DNA of 64,000 bases from Chara braunii (lineage: Eukaryota > Streptophyta > Charophyceae > Charales > Characeae). The stretch spans positions 758,262-822,261 of the forward strand of contig BFEA01000352.1 in NCBI GenBank assembly GCA_003427395.1, given 5' to 3'. Below the pieces are notes generated by a model. It was not told the origin of the DNA and did no database searches. It worked only from the letters and a program-made list of their open reading frames with translations. Position 1 is the stretch's first letter. Every line of letters starts with the position of its first letter. The translations under genes and the position numbers were made by a program. Positions 45,576 through 55,830 of this stretch are shown one piece after another.

Positions 45576-46029
45576 TTGAGGGGGCAGCCCGCCACACTCA
45601 CATTTGCATAAGGAGAGCTTATGCTGCCCAAGTGAGCTCATGTGAACACTTCACTCACTTAGAGTGAAAGGAGGGGAACCGCTGCCAGTCTAGAGGCTTG
45701 AGGGAGGCTGTAGGCTAGTGAGAGTGACTACTGAGGCTGGTAAAGGTGGTGCTGGTCGAAGGAGGTGATCCGCCATAGCCCCCAGACTATGGGAGAGAGA
45801 TATGCTTCTAGGAGTCCATTTAGCCCTCCTAGAGGGGAGGACTCCATAGCCTTAGTAGTGAGAGTTTACCATAGCCAGGGAGAGTTTGAGGGAGGAAGGA
45901 GATGAGAGCCTAAGGAAGAAGAGAGCCATAGTTGGGCAACACGTGCAAGGAGAAGGAGAGCTTCATCAAGATTGACACTTCAACACCAAGATACAAGAGG
46001 AGGTGAGTGGAAAAAAAAGAGGGGGTGTT

Positions 46030-46215
46030 TCCCGTCTTCACCATCTTCATCTTCTTCTTCTTTTTCTTCTTCTTCTCCTTCTTCTTCTTCCTCTTCTTCC
46101 TCTTCTCCGTCTTCTTCCTCTTCTCCGCCTTCTTCCTTTTCTTCTTCCTCTCCTCCCCCTTCTTCTTCCTCTTCCTCTCCCTCCCCTTCTCCATCATCTC
46201 TCCCCCAAATCTTAT
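46030..46215. repeat. (CTT)n/(TCC)n low-complexity tract
   Basis: Nearly pure CTTCTT with CCT interruptions. Poly-Ser, poly-Phe and poly-Lys ORFs here are spurious. Confidence 0.95.
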
Positions 46216-46429
46216 CCCTCCCCTTCTCATTTTTCTACTTTTTTTTCTCTCTCCATAGCTGACACCCCAATCATGGGGAAAGTAGGTAGTAGCTCCTCCA
46301 TTAGAAAATGTCCCCCTATTGTCCATTTTTCACTCCACTGTAAATCACCACTTCTCACTTTATGTTTTCATACTTGGGAGTGAGTTTCACTCACTCTTTC
46401 TTTTTGCTTTGCCTTTTTCTCCACTTGGG

Positions 46430-46435
46430 AATAAA
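46430..46435 (+). promoter_or_regulatory. Candidate polyadenylation signal of LTR L
   Basis: AATAAA in GGGAATAAATCAG, about 860 bp downstream of the TATA box, same strand. Confidence 0.35.
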
Positions 46436-46509
46436 TCAGTACTTAGATTCTTGCTTATTCTAGTGTTGATGACCTCTTTTTGTCATGGGATGTTCGTTTT
46501 TCTCACTTG

Positions 46510-49080
46510 ATAATGTTCCGATTCAATCCTGTTTGCGTTCATGAGCTCTATGCATGTGTTTGAGCAAGTCTCACTCATGTGTATAACTCATCTCTCACAT
46601 GATGATGTTCCGATTCAATCTTGTTTGCTTCCATGAACTCCATGCATGTTTTTGAGCAAGTCTCACTCATGTGTATGAACTCCATGCATGTTTTTTAGCA
46701 AGTCTCACTCATGTGTATATCTTATCTCTCACATGATGATGTTCCGATTTAATCTTGTTTGCTTCCATGCGCTCCATACATGTGTTTGAGCAAGTCTCAC
46801 TCATGTGTATAACTCATCTCTCACATGATGATGTTCCGATTCAATCTTGTTTGCTTTCTTGAGCTCCATGCATGCGCTTGAACAAGTCTCACTCGTGTTT
46901 ATAACTCATCTCTCACATGATGCTGTGCCAATTCAATCTTGTTTGCTTCCGTGGCTTCATGCACATGTTTGAGCTAGTCTCACTCATGTATCATCCGTCT
47001 CTCATATGATGATGTTTCGATTCAATCTTATTTGCTTCCTTGGCTTCATGCACATGTTTGTCTAGTCTCACTCATGTGTATCACCCATCTCTCACATGAT
47101 GATGTTCCGATTCAATCTTGTTTGTTTCCTTGAGCTCCATGCATGTGTTTGAGCAAGTCTCACTCATGTGTATAGCTCATCTCTCACATGATGATGTTCC
47201 GATTCAATCTTGTTTGCTTCCATGGGTGCATGCACATGTTTGAGCTAGTTTCACTCGTATGTATCATCCATCTCTTACATGATGATGTTCCGATACAATC
47301 TTGTTTGCTTCCATGGCTTCATGTACATGTTTGAGCTAGTCTCACTCATGTGTATCATCCATCTCTCACATAATGATGTTTCGATTCATTCTTATTAGCT
47401 TCATAGCCACATATATATGTTTGAGCTAGTCTCACTCATGTGTATCACCCATCTCTCACATGATGATGTTCCGATGCAATCTTGTTTGCTTTTATTGCTT
47501 CATGCACATGTTTGAGCTAGTCTCACTCATGTGTATCATCCATCTCTCACATGATGATGTTCCGATTCAATCTTGTTTGCTTTAATAGCATCATGCACAT
47601 GTTTGAGTTAGTCTCACTCATGTGTATCATCCATCTCTCACATAATGATGTTCCGATTCATTTTTATTAGCTTCCATAGCCACATGCATATGTTTGGTCT
47701 AGTCTCACCTATGTACTTCACTCATCTTCTACTTGGTGATGATCCGACTCATTCTTGATTCCTTTCGTAGCCACATGCATGTGTTTGGTCTAGTCTCACT
47801 CATGTAGTTCACTCATCTTCCACTTGATGATGTTCCAGATCAATCTTGTTTGCTTTCGTAGCTCCATGTATGTGTTTGGTATAGTCTTACTCATGTATTT
47901 CACTAATATTTCACTTAATAATGTTCCGATTCATTCTTAGTAGCTTCCATAGCCACATGCATATGTTTGGTCTAGTCTCACTCATGCACTTCACTCATCT
48001 TGTACTTGATGATGTTCCGGTTCATTCTTGAGTGCTTTCATAGCCACATGCATGTCATTGGTCTAGTCTCACTTGTGTATCTTACTTACTTTCTTTATGG
48101 TTTTCTGGTTCAATCTTGTTTGCTTTCATAGCCACATGCATATGTTTGATCTAGTCTCACTTGTGTATTTCACTCATCTTCCACTTGGTGATGTTCCGGT
48201 TTAATCTTGATTGCTTCCATGAGCTCCATGCAAGTGTTTGAGCAAGTCTCACTCATGTTTGTAGCTCCTCTCTCGCATGATGATGTTCCGATTCAATCTT
48301 GTTTGCTTCCAAAGCTCCATGTATGTGTTTGATCTAGTCTCACTTGAGTATTTCACTCATCTTTCACTTGATGATGTGCCGGTTCAATTTTGATTGCATC
48401 CTTAGCTCCATGTGTGTGTTTGATTTAGTCTCACTTGTGAATTTCATTCATCTTCCACTTGGTGATGTTCCTGTTCAATATGGGTTGCTTCCGCAGTCTC
48501 ATGCATGTGTATGATCAACCCTCACTTCATATGTTTCATCCGTCCCTCACTTAATGATGTTCCGATTCAATCTTGGTTGACTCTGTAGCTCCATGTACGT
48601 GTTTTGTCTAGTCTCACTCATGAGTTACACTCACCTTTCACTTGGTGATGTTCCGATTCAATCTTGATTGCTTCCGTAGCCCCATGTGTGTGTTTGATCT
48701 AGTCTCACTTGTGTATTTCACTCACCTTCCACTTGGTGATGTTCCCGGTTAAATCTCGATTGGTTCCATAGCTCCATGTATGTGTTTGATCTAGTCTCAG
48801 TTGTGTATTTCACTCATTTTCCACTTGGTGTTGTTCCGGTTCAATCTTGATCGCTTCAGTAGCTTCGTGTATGTGTTTGATCTAGTCTCACTTGTGTATT
48901 TTACTCATCTTCCACTTGGTGATGTTCCGGTTCAATCTTGTTTGCTTCCATAGCTCCATGTATGTGTTTAATCTAGTCTCACTTGCGAGTTTTATTCATC
49001 TTTCACTTTGTGATGTTCCGGTTCAAATCTTGATGGCTTCCATAGCCACATGCATGTGTTTTGTCGAAGTTCCTCCTGTG
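46510..49080 (+). repeat. 92-bp satellite array, roughly 27 units
   Basis: Unit core: GATGATGTTCCGATTCAATC, TTGTTTGCTTCCATGAGCTC, CATGCATGTGTTTGAGCAAG, TCTCACTCATGTGTAT, then CATCTCTCACAT. Starts at 46515, 46607, (46741 after an extra 42-bp part unit), 46833 fix the period at 92 bp. Two sub-types alternate in blocks: left units with GAGCAAG/GAGCTAG and right units (from about 47690) with GGTCTAG or GATCTAG and CACTTGGTGATG. There is no coding sequence. Confidence 0.95.
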
Positions 49081-49959
49081 TGATGACAATTTTTCACTTA
49101 GCAATATCTCGGCCCACTTGTGGATGCTCCCACTTGCCGCATGAGCACGATGGGCACTGTGTTTGCAACAGTTCGCCTACCCCGTGCTCTATTTGAATTT
49201 CGTTTTGCCCACCCCGTGCTCTAATCGAACACGGTAGAAGGGGAGGTAGGTAGGGGACTGGTACTACTGCTGTTGTTGCTGCTGCTGATAATGACGAGTC
49301 TGCTGCTGTTATTGTTGACGCCTGGCCAAGCTCCCGGCTGCTGCTGCTGATGGGAACCGTTGGCCGGTCCCCCAGAGCAAAGACCGGTCCGAAAGGGCTA
49401 ACACGCTAGTGCGACCCGGGGGGCGCCAGTAACCAACTCCGCCAGAGTAGGGATATGGGGGTTGATACTCCAGAGGCCCCATATCCTAGGCATAGGTAGA
49501 TGGCTTGCAAAACCCCCAGGCCATCTGAGTCCATTTTCCTGCAAAAATGGAAAATGGACTTCGCCGAACTGTTAGCTTAGAGCCTCGGGCGACGCCCAAA
49601 ACAGGCAAGTAGGGGCAAACAACGACGGAATCCGGTCAAACTTTATAGGGGTTTTCCATAAGGTATAGACAGAGGGCCCACCGCGTTGCGAGGCATTCTG
49701 ACGTCATTTAGGGTAGTAAACGCGTGTCTGTGTTTTCCGGCTCTCCTGTTTCAAGGAAGATCGACAAAACGGAAATCTGCAAAATCTGAGTTTTTCGCTA
49801 ATCTGTGTTTTTCGCGAATCTGTGTTTTCTGCAAACCTATGTATCTGTTGCAAGTCTGTTATCTGAAAGTTTGAGTTTTTCTAAGGATCTGGACCTTGGG
49901 ATAACTCTAGGGAAACGAGACCGGCACTTAGGGATAGGGAGGGGCACCGGACCACCTCC
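49081..49959. other. Unassigned sequence with CTG-type microsatellite
   Basis: 49262-49350 is rich in CTG/TTG/CTGCTG. The rest (GGGCGCCAGTAACCAACTCC, CCCCCAGGCCATCTGAG) looks like LTR or internal retroelement DNA but carries no identifiable motif. At 49790-49850 a short phrase TCTGTGTTTTTCGC/GAATCTGTG repeats three times. Confidence 0.45.
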
Positions 49960-50600
49960 CACCTTCACTCCTTCTACCTCCATCTCCCTCACCCATCCCC
50001 CATAGCCAAGCCCCTTCTTTCACCTCCATCTTCTTTAACCATCCACCATAGCCATGCACCTTCTTCTACGTCCATCTTCCTTACCCATCCTCCATAGCCA
50101 AACACCTTCTTCCACATCCATCTCCTTCACCCATCCACCATAGCCAAGCATCTTCTTCCTTCTTCTCCTCCTTCACCCATCCTCCATAGCCAAGCACCTT
50201 CTTCCACCTCCATCTTCTTTACCCCTACACCATGGCCATGCACCTTCTTCTACCTCCATCTTCCTTACCCATCCCCAATAGCCAAACACCTTCTTCCACC
50301 TCTATCTCCTTCACTCATCCACCATAGCCAGCGATACACCGTCACTCCTTTTTCCACTTCCATCTTCTTCACCCATCCACCATAGCCATGCACCTTCTTC
50401 TACCTTCATCTTCCTTACCCATCCTCCATAGCCAAGAACCTTCTTCCACCTCCATCTCCTTCACCCATCCGTCGTAGTCCAACACCTTCATTCTTTCTTC
50501 CACCTGCAACCTCCTCACCCATCCACCATAGCCAAACACCTTCTTCCTTCTTCTACCTCCACCTCTTTCACCCATCCTGCATAGTCAAGCACCTTCCTTC
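49960..50600. repeat. 45-60-bp minisatellite, about 12 units
   Basis: Unit core: CACCTTCTTCCACCTCCATC, TTCTTCACCCATCCACCATAG, CCAAG. Minus strand translations read repeated GYGGWVKEMEVEE. Unit length varies, so this is a degenerate array. Confidence 0.9.
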
Positions 50601-50702
50601 ACCCCCTCGAGCACCAATCAATGTTGCGGGCCAAGGCATATAGGGCAGCAAGTCGTATAAGAAGTAGGACAAGTAGGGGGTAAGGGGGATTAGGCCTAGG
50701 GG

Positions 50703-50805
50703 CTCTCTCTCTCTCTCTGTCTCTCTCTCTGTCCCTCTCTCTCTCTCTCTCTCTCTCCCTTTCTCTCTCTTTCTCCCTCGTTTTGTTTGTCTCTCTCTCT
50801 CTCCT
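50703..50805. repeat. (CT)n microsatellite
   Basis: CT dinucleotides with a few G and C interruptions. Confidence 0.9.
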
Positions 50806-51534
50806 CCTCCTTAGCTTCAAAGACTATCTCTCCCCTCCGCTGCTTCCAAACCCCACGGTCAACCCTCACCTTCTCTCCCTTTCTTTTTCTTCTTGGCATG
50901 CAACCAACCCTTTGCTCACTCACTTGTTACATTGCCAGAGAACAAACGGTGAAAGAAATTTGATCTCACTTGGTGGAGAAAGAGGGCAAGGGAAGGGCTA
51001 CCGGCCCCCTGTGCCACCAAGAAGAAAAAGGAAAGCACTTGAGGACCTGAGAGGGTTGTGAGCGCAAAGCACTTGAGAAATTGGAAGTGGACTAGTCCAA
51101 AGAGGACCAAGAGGGAGTTGTTGATTGAAAGCAAGGTCAGTTGACTCAACCAGAACCCCTACTGCGTTACTAAGAGAAGAGGATGGTGTGGGTGAGTAAA
51201 GGAAGAGAAAAGAGAGGGAACCCAAGGATAAGGAAAAAAAATAGGCATGCAGGAGGGGCTATGTGTTGACCCCAAATGGGGCTGTATGTGCCTTGCATTG
51301 CGATTGAGTGTGCAAGTGAGTAGCCTTGAGATGTCTTGAGCTGGACTAGCCCGGAGTATGTCGGGCTGCAAAAGGGGAAAGGAAGGACAAATGCTAAGCG
51401 GTTGTGAACGTAACCTATGCCTATGAGTGAGACCGTTTGAGCATGCTGTGCTAAAGTATGAATGTAAAAGGAAAGAGATGACATGCATGGTCGGATTTTG
51501 CTAAAGTATCGGGCAGTCGAAATGCCCGCTAAGT
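50806..51534. other. Unassigned sequence
   Basis: No gene supported. The stretch just before the inverted repeat carries a 14-bp tandem phrase AAGTCCTTTGAATA (51530-51555). Confidence 0.4.
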
Positions 51535-52078
51535 CCTTTGAATAAGTCCTTTGAATATGCGGGCAGGAACCCCGAAAAGACTAAGGGGTACTTACGATAA
51601 GCAATGAATGTGATGCATGATGAACGGAGACAATGAATGCTAGGTGCGTAGGCTGGCTAAGAGGAAGAGCGACGTCTTTGCACCTCAATGAAGCCCAAGC
51701 ACCATTGCGTTAGGAAAAGGATACGTGGCCTAAGGATGACGCTTAGCCTGCGCATAATGGAAGAAAGAGTCTCAAAGAACTCTCTGGACTGCTTGAGGAT
51801 TGGAAAGAGCAAATGCCTGCGAACACAACTAAGTATCAAGAAAAACTGTGCTTGCCAGGTTCAACGAGACTACCATCTAGCGCGAGGGTTGAGCTACATC
51901 CCCAATGTCAAAGCTCTCTCGCTCGATGGCCCACCCCCATCCATCTCAAAGCACGAGGTGGGGGTGCCCCTGTGACGAATGGCTCCACGCCCTGAGCATG
52001 AGTGTGGGCGAAGCCGAGCCAACTAGGACCCGCAGTGGGGTCAACTCAGGCTCGAAAGTCTAACAGGGTGAGACCCTA
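51535..52078 (+). repeat. Large inverted repeat, left arm
   Basis: Read in reverse complement it matches 55327-55830 in order: GTAGGG, GTTAGACTTTCGAGCCT, CTCATGCTC, GTGCTTTGAGATGGATGGGG, GGTAGTCTCG, TCAAGCAGTCCAG, CTAAGCGTCATCCTTAGGCC, CCCTTAGTCTTTTCG. The arms are diverged and differ by small indels. It could be the end of an element or two opposite LTR copies. Confidence 0.85.
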
Positions 52079-52477
52079 CAACGTCGTCCTTCTCCAGTTC
52101 CTCAAGGCGGGCATGGAGACTCTTGAGAGTCTCCTCATAATCGGAAATGATACGCGCCTACCGAGCCAACTCCACTTGTTGCCAGTTGCAAGTGAGGATG
52201 ACTTGGTGCATGATGTTGGCGAGGGCCGACTTGGTCCGTTCCTCCGCAGTTCGTTTCGTGCACGTCTCCGTCGGATCAAATTTCATTCTTGGAATGCAGC
52301 GGTATGAGCGGCTTCCTGCTGCATGAGGATGGATGCGGCATCTCGTCGAGCTTGATTATGGTTGGCAGCTGCTTCAGCGTGCTGCCGACGCCATTGCTCT
52401 GCGTCGCGTGCAATGGCGTTGAGGTGTGCGGCTTCGGTTGCCGCCTCGCGTCGTTGTTCCTCTTGTACTTGCTGCAT
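52076..52477 (-). pseudogene. Gag-like coiled-coil fragment, one in-frame stop
   Basis: The minus strand reads EEQRREAATEAAHLNAIARD and AEQWRRQHAEAAANHNQARR with DAASILMQQEAAHTAAFQE, then a stop at 52283, then IRRRRARNELRR in the same frame to 52076. Alanine/glutamine/glutamate heptads predict a coiled coil, as found N-terminal to gag in many plant LTR elements. It meets the inverted repeat abruptly. No zinc knuckle or capsid motif is left. Family assignment is inference from composition. Confidence 0.4.
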
Positions 52478-53100
52478 GTAGGTGGACAGGTGGACCCGTC
52501 ATTGTCTTACCTTGCTACCGCACTGGCGCAGTGTTGAGGGCTCCTGGAGGTGTCGCAGTGGAACTCACCTGCTGGACCTGTGGGACCAGAGGGTTTGAGA
52601 TGCATACCTCGCGTCAGAGAGTGCAAATGGGTAACCGTTGCCCGTACCCAGCTGTACCAACTGTAATTGCCAGGTTACGGGTGGGTATGGGTATCCCTTC
52701 TAAAGGGGGAGTTGGGTATGGGCAGACACAAACAAAAGGTGGTGGTTGTTAGGACGGGCACAATTGCCCTTTTTGGAGATCATGGGTGGGTAGGGGCAGG
52801 TAGCGGTAGTGGTAAAAAAAAAAAACGGGTATGGGGGCTCCCCCCCAAAAAAAAGATGGGTATGGGCAGGTGTACAGGTGGCCAAAAAAAAAAAAGGGTG
52901 GGTATGGGCGGGTAGACGTTCCCGTTGGGTATCCGTGGTATACCCGATGTGAGTCTTGTTGAAGGCTTCGTATTTTTACTCGAGCGTGACGCTTTTCTCA
53001 TATTCCAAATTTCTCGCTTCCCATGAAGCAAACGTTTTTTCTTGCTAAGGTGAATTTTATATCTCTTCATTTTTTAATTTTTGTTTCGAAATTTCATACT
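52478..53100. repeat. Degenerate GGGTATGGG-type minisatellite
   Basis: From about 52620 to 52940 words such as GGGTATGGGCAGG, GGTGGGTATGGG and GGGTATCC recur with A- and C-runs. No gene. Confidence 0.65.
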
Positions 53101-53129
53101 ATTTTCATGTGTATAACCCTGTGTATATA

Positions 53130-53200
53130 ATATTTATGTGTGTGTGTGTGTGTGTCGTGTGCGCGTGCGTGTGTGTGTGTGTGTGTGAGAGTGTACGTGT
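53130..53200. repeat. (GT)n microsatellite
   Basis: GT dinucleotides with GC interruptions. Confidence 0.9.
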
Positions 53201-53402
53201 GTGCGACAAACCGAGGGTGGTTGCATTTGCAGATGCTATACAGGCTGCATAGGCTGCTGTAGCACCAGATGTGTCCATAGCAGCATCAGAGTGACCAGAT
53301 GTAACAACTGTTGTTGTTGTGGCAGTAGCGGCAGCAGCTGCCACATCTCAAAAACAATGAAATAAAATAATAATATTAATAATAATAAAAATTACCACGT
53401 CA

Positions 53403-53780
53403 ATCCTGTGACGTCCAGGGGGTTGGGGACAGTTGGGGGCAGTTAAGGACAACTAAGGTCGTTAGGGGCTGTTAAAAAAAAAAAAAGTTAAGGGCGATTA
53501 GGGACAGTAAGGGACGATTAGGGACAGTTAGGGATAATTAGGGGTGGTTAGGGGTAGCGATTAGGGACAGTTAGGGACGATTAGGGATAGATCGGGACAA
53601 CTAGGGGCGGTTAGGGGTAGTTAGGGGCAATTAGGGACAGTTAGGGGCAGTTAGGGACAGTTAGGGGTAGTTAGGGACAATTAGGGGCGATTGTGGGTGG
53701 TTAGGGGAGGGTGGGTGACAAGCACGGGTGGTTACGGGTGAGTGCATACAATCATACAGTTATGGGTAGGTACGGTGGGT
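53403..53780 (+). repeat. 10-bp degenerate repeat GTTAGGGACA
   Basis: About thirty tandem variants of GTTAGGGACA / GTTAGGGGCA / GATTAGGGAC. The GTTAGGG word resembles telomeric repeats, but the period is 10, not 6 or 7. Confidence 0.85.
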
Positions 53781-54102
53781 ACAGGTAAAGAAAAATTGGG
53801 TAGGGTAGGGTATGAGCGGTTAACAAGCGGTTTGTGTTCAGGTGGCCATGGGTGGTTTTGACAAAAAATGTTCATGGGTAGGTATGACGAGTTACATGTT
53901 GCAGAGGTTCAGGTAGGGTCTAAGCCTGTCCTGCTTGTGGTGATGTGTTGGCTGCGTCGGACTATGAAACACCCGCGGACGCGTCCGCTCGGTCAATCTC
54001 GGACTGCGGCCACATATGAGGCTGCGTCCGCGGCTTGCCTGGTCCGCTGTGCGGACGTGATCTTGACATAATTTTCCTGAATTAAATATTAGATTTTTTT
54101 TT

Positions 54103-54145
54103 AAAATGGGGTTGTAGGGAATTTTAAGCCCTACAACCCCATTTT
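54103..54145. repeat. Perfect 17-bp hairpin flanked by T runs
   Basis: AAAATGGGGTTGTAGGG at 54103-54119 and its exact reverse complement at 54129-54145, with a 9-bp loop. T runs lie on both sides. It may be a residual terminal repeat or a short foldback. Confidence 0.85.
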
Positions 54146-54339
54146 TTTTTGTGGAAAACGATACTTCTATAGAATTATAAAAAATAAAAAACATAAAAGG
54201 CGGAGTCTAATTTTTTTTTTTTTTGGGGGGGGGGGATTTTTGGTTGGCAGTTCTTTGTATTCTTCACTTTTATATAATTTTTAATTTTTTTTTTTGGTTG
54301 TGTAATAAGGAAACCATCAAGGAATGAAAAAAAAAAAAA

Positions 54340-54341
54340 AG

Positions 54342-54374
<33 letters not shown>
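54340..54374. repeat. (TTGA)n microsatellite
   Basis: TTGATTGATTGATTGATTGA. Complement of the CAAT tract at 54846, on the other side of the 112-bp array. Confidence 0.95.
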
Positions 54375-54386
54375 GGGAAATCAGAT

Positions 54387-54800
54387 AGTCATGTACCAAG
54401 CAGAGAGCTCAAACACACCAAGATTTCATCCACGTACGAGCAAAGCAGCGAACTCGTTTGCCAATGTTATCGCAAACGAGTCGCGCAAAGGTCGGGATAG
54501 TCATCTACCAAGCAAAGAGTTCGAACGCACCAAGATTACATCCACGTACGCGCAAAGCAGCACACTCGTTTGCCAATCTTATCGCAAACGTGTCTCGCAG
54601 AGGTCGGGATAGTCATCTACCAAGCAAAGAGCTTGAACGCACCAAGATTCCATCCACATACGAGCAAAGCAGTGAACTCGTTTGCCAATGTTATCGCAAA
54701 TGAGTCGCGCAGAGGTCGGGATAGTCATCTACCAAGCAAAAAGCTCGAACACACCAAGGTTTCATCCCCATACGAGCAAAGCAGCGAGCTCGTTTGCCGT
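54387..54800 (+). repeat. 112-bp tandem array, about 3.7 units
   Basis: The phrase CACCAAGATTTCATCCACGT begins units at 54416, 54528, 54640 and 54752, exactly 112 bp apart, followed by GCGAACTCGTTTGCCAATGT and GGTCGGGATAGTCATCTACC. Units differ by a few per cent. 112 is not a multiple of three, so the ORFs across it cycle through frames and are not taken as genes. Confidence 0.97.
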
Positions 54801-54845
54801 GTGTGTGTGCGTGCGTGTGGGGGGTGGGGGGGCGACCCCGCCCCC

Positions 54846-54976
54846 ACCAATCAATCAATCAGTCAATCAATCAGTCAATCAATCAATAAAAAAAAAGGCA
54901 AAATCGAATCAATCAATCAATCAATCACTCACTCACTCACTCACTCACTCACTCACTCACTCAATCAATCAATAAA
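54846..54976. repeat. (CAAT)n and (CACT)n microsatellite
   Basis: CAATCAATCAGTCAATCAAT then CACTCACTCACTCACTCACT and back to CAAT. Confidence 0.95.
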
Positions 54977-55326
54977 TCAACAAGAAAAAAAATAATAATA
55001 ACCGCGTTTTTTTTTTTTTTTCAATTTACTTCTCTCACGGCCACCCCCCCCCTCAAAAAAAAAAATTGTTTTTTTTTTATTTTTTTTTGCTTGAGGGGGT
55101 GGGGCTGGGGTTGATGGCGCTTCCCGAATCCCCAACCCCCCTCCCCACCGACCGCCACGTGTCCGTGAAGTCGCGCAGCCGCGCGGACGCGTCCGCGGGG
55201 TCGCGGACTCGGCCGCTCTTGGCCGCCGCCGAGGGGGATTCGTAGGCGTCAGAGCATAAGCTGCGGTTAGTTGTACTGTGTCGGCTAACACAGCACTGGC
55301 TGACGTGACCCTGCTACTGACTTCGT

Positions 55327-55830
55327 AGGGCCTAACCCCGTTAGACTTTCGAGCCTATGTCGACCCCACTGAGGGTCCCAATTGGCTCGGCCCGCTCACG
55401 CTCATGCTCGGGGCACGGGCCATGCGTCACGGGGTCACCCCCATCTAGTGCTTTGAGATGGATGGGGGTGGGCCATCAAGCGAGAGAGTTTTGACATTGG
55501 GGATGTAGCTAAGCCCTCACGCCGGGTGGTAGTCTCGCTGATCTTTTCGCAAGCGTAGTTTTTCTGATTATTTTGATTATGTTCGCAGACAATTGCTCCT
55601 TCGAATACTCAAGCAGTCCAGGGGTTCTTTGAGAATTTCTCTTCCTTTGTGCGTAGGCTAAGCGTCATCCTTAGGCCACACACCATTTCCTTAATGCAAG
55701 TCCTATGGCATCATCGGGGACACTGCCGTCTTCCCCCTTTGCCCTATGCATTTTCGTGACCCATGTATTTCATTCATGGCCTTGGTGCCTGCCCTTAGTC
55801 TTTTCGAGCCTCCATCCGCATACAAAGGGT
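55327..55830 (-). repeat. Large inverted repeat, right arm
   Basis: Partner of 51535-52078. Begins GTAGGGCCTAACCCCGTTAG and ends near CTTAGTCTTTTCGAGCCTCC. Confidence 0.85.

Larger units (their letters stand above)
42337..46510 (+). mobile_element. Long LTR-like sequence (family L), copy 1
   Basis: Starts TGTCGGGACCTGTGG at 42337, the same boundary and sequence as 58283. The two copies align for about 430 bp (shared CGGACAT-free blocks such as TGCACGACAGAG, GGCGACCCTCCTTCTC / GGCGGCCCTCCTTCTC, GAAAATAGTGT/GAGAATAGTGT). Reading rightward it has a TATATAAG box at 45568 and AATAAA at 46430, which suggests a very long U3 and a + orientation. The gag immediately to the left is on the opposite strand, so either the LTR orientation is reversed or two elements abut. 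The right end is not defined; the 92-bp satellite begins at the limit used here. Confidence 0.55.

Noticed and set aside
46003-46383. Poly-Ser/Leu/Phe ORFs of up to 126 codons
   Set aside because: Three overlapping frames over a CTT tract, no domain.
53403-53780. Interstitial telomere
   Set aside because: Period is 10 bp and degenerate, not a 6- or 7-bp telomeric repeat.
54367-54995. Overlapping ORFs across the 112-bp array
   Set aside because: The period is not a multiple of three, so open frames arise by cycling through the repeat.
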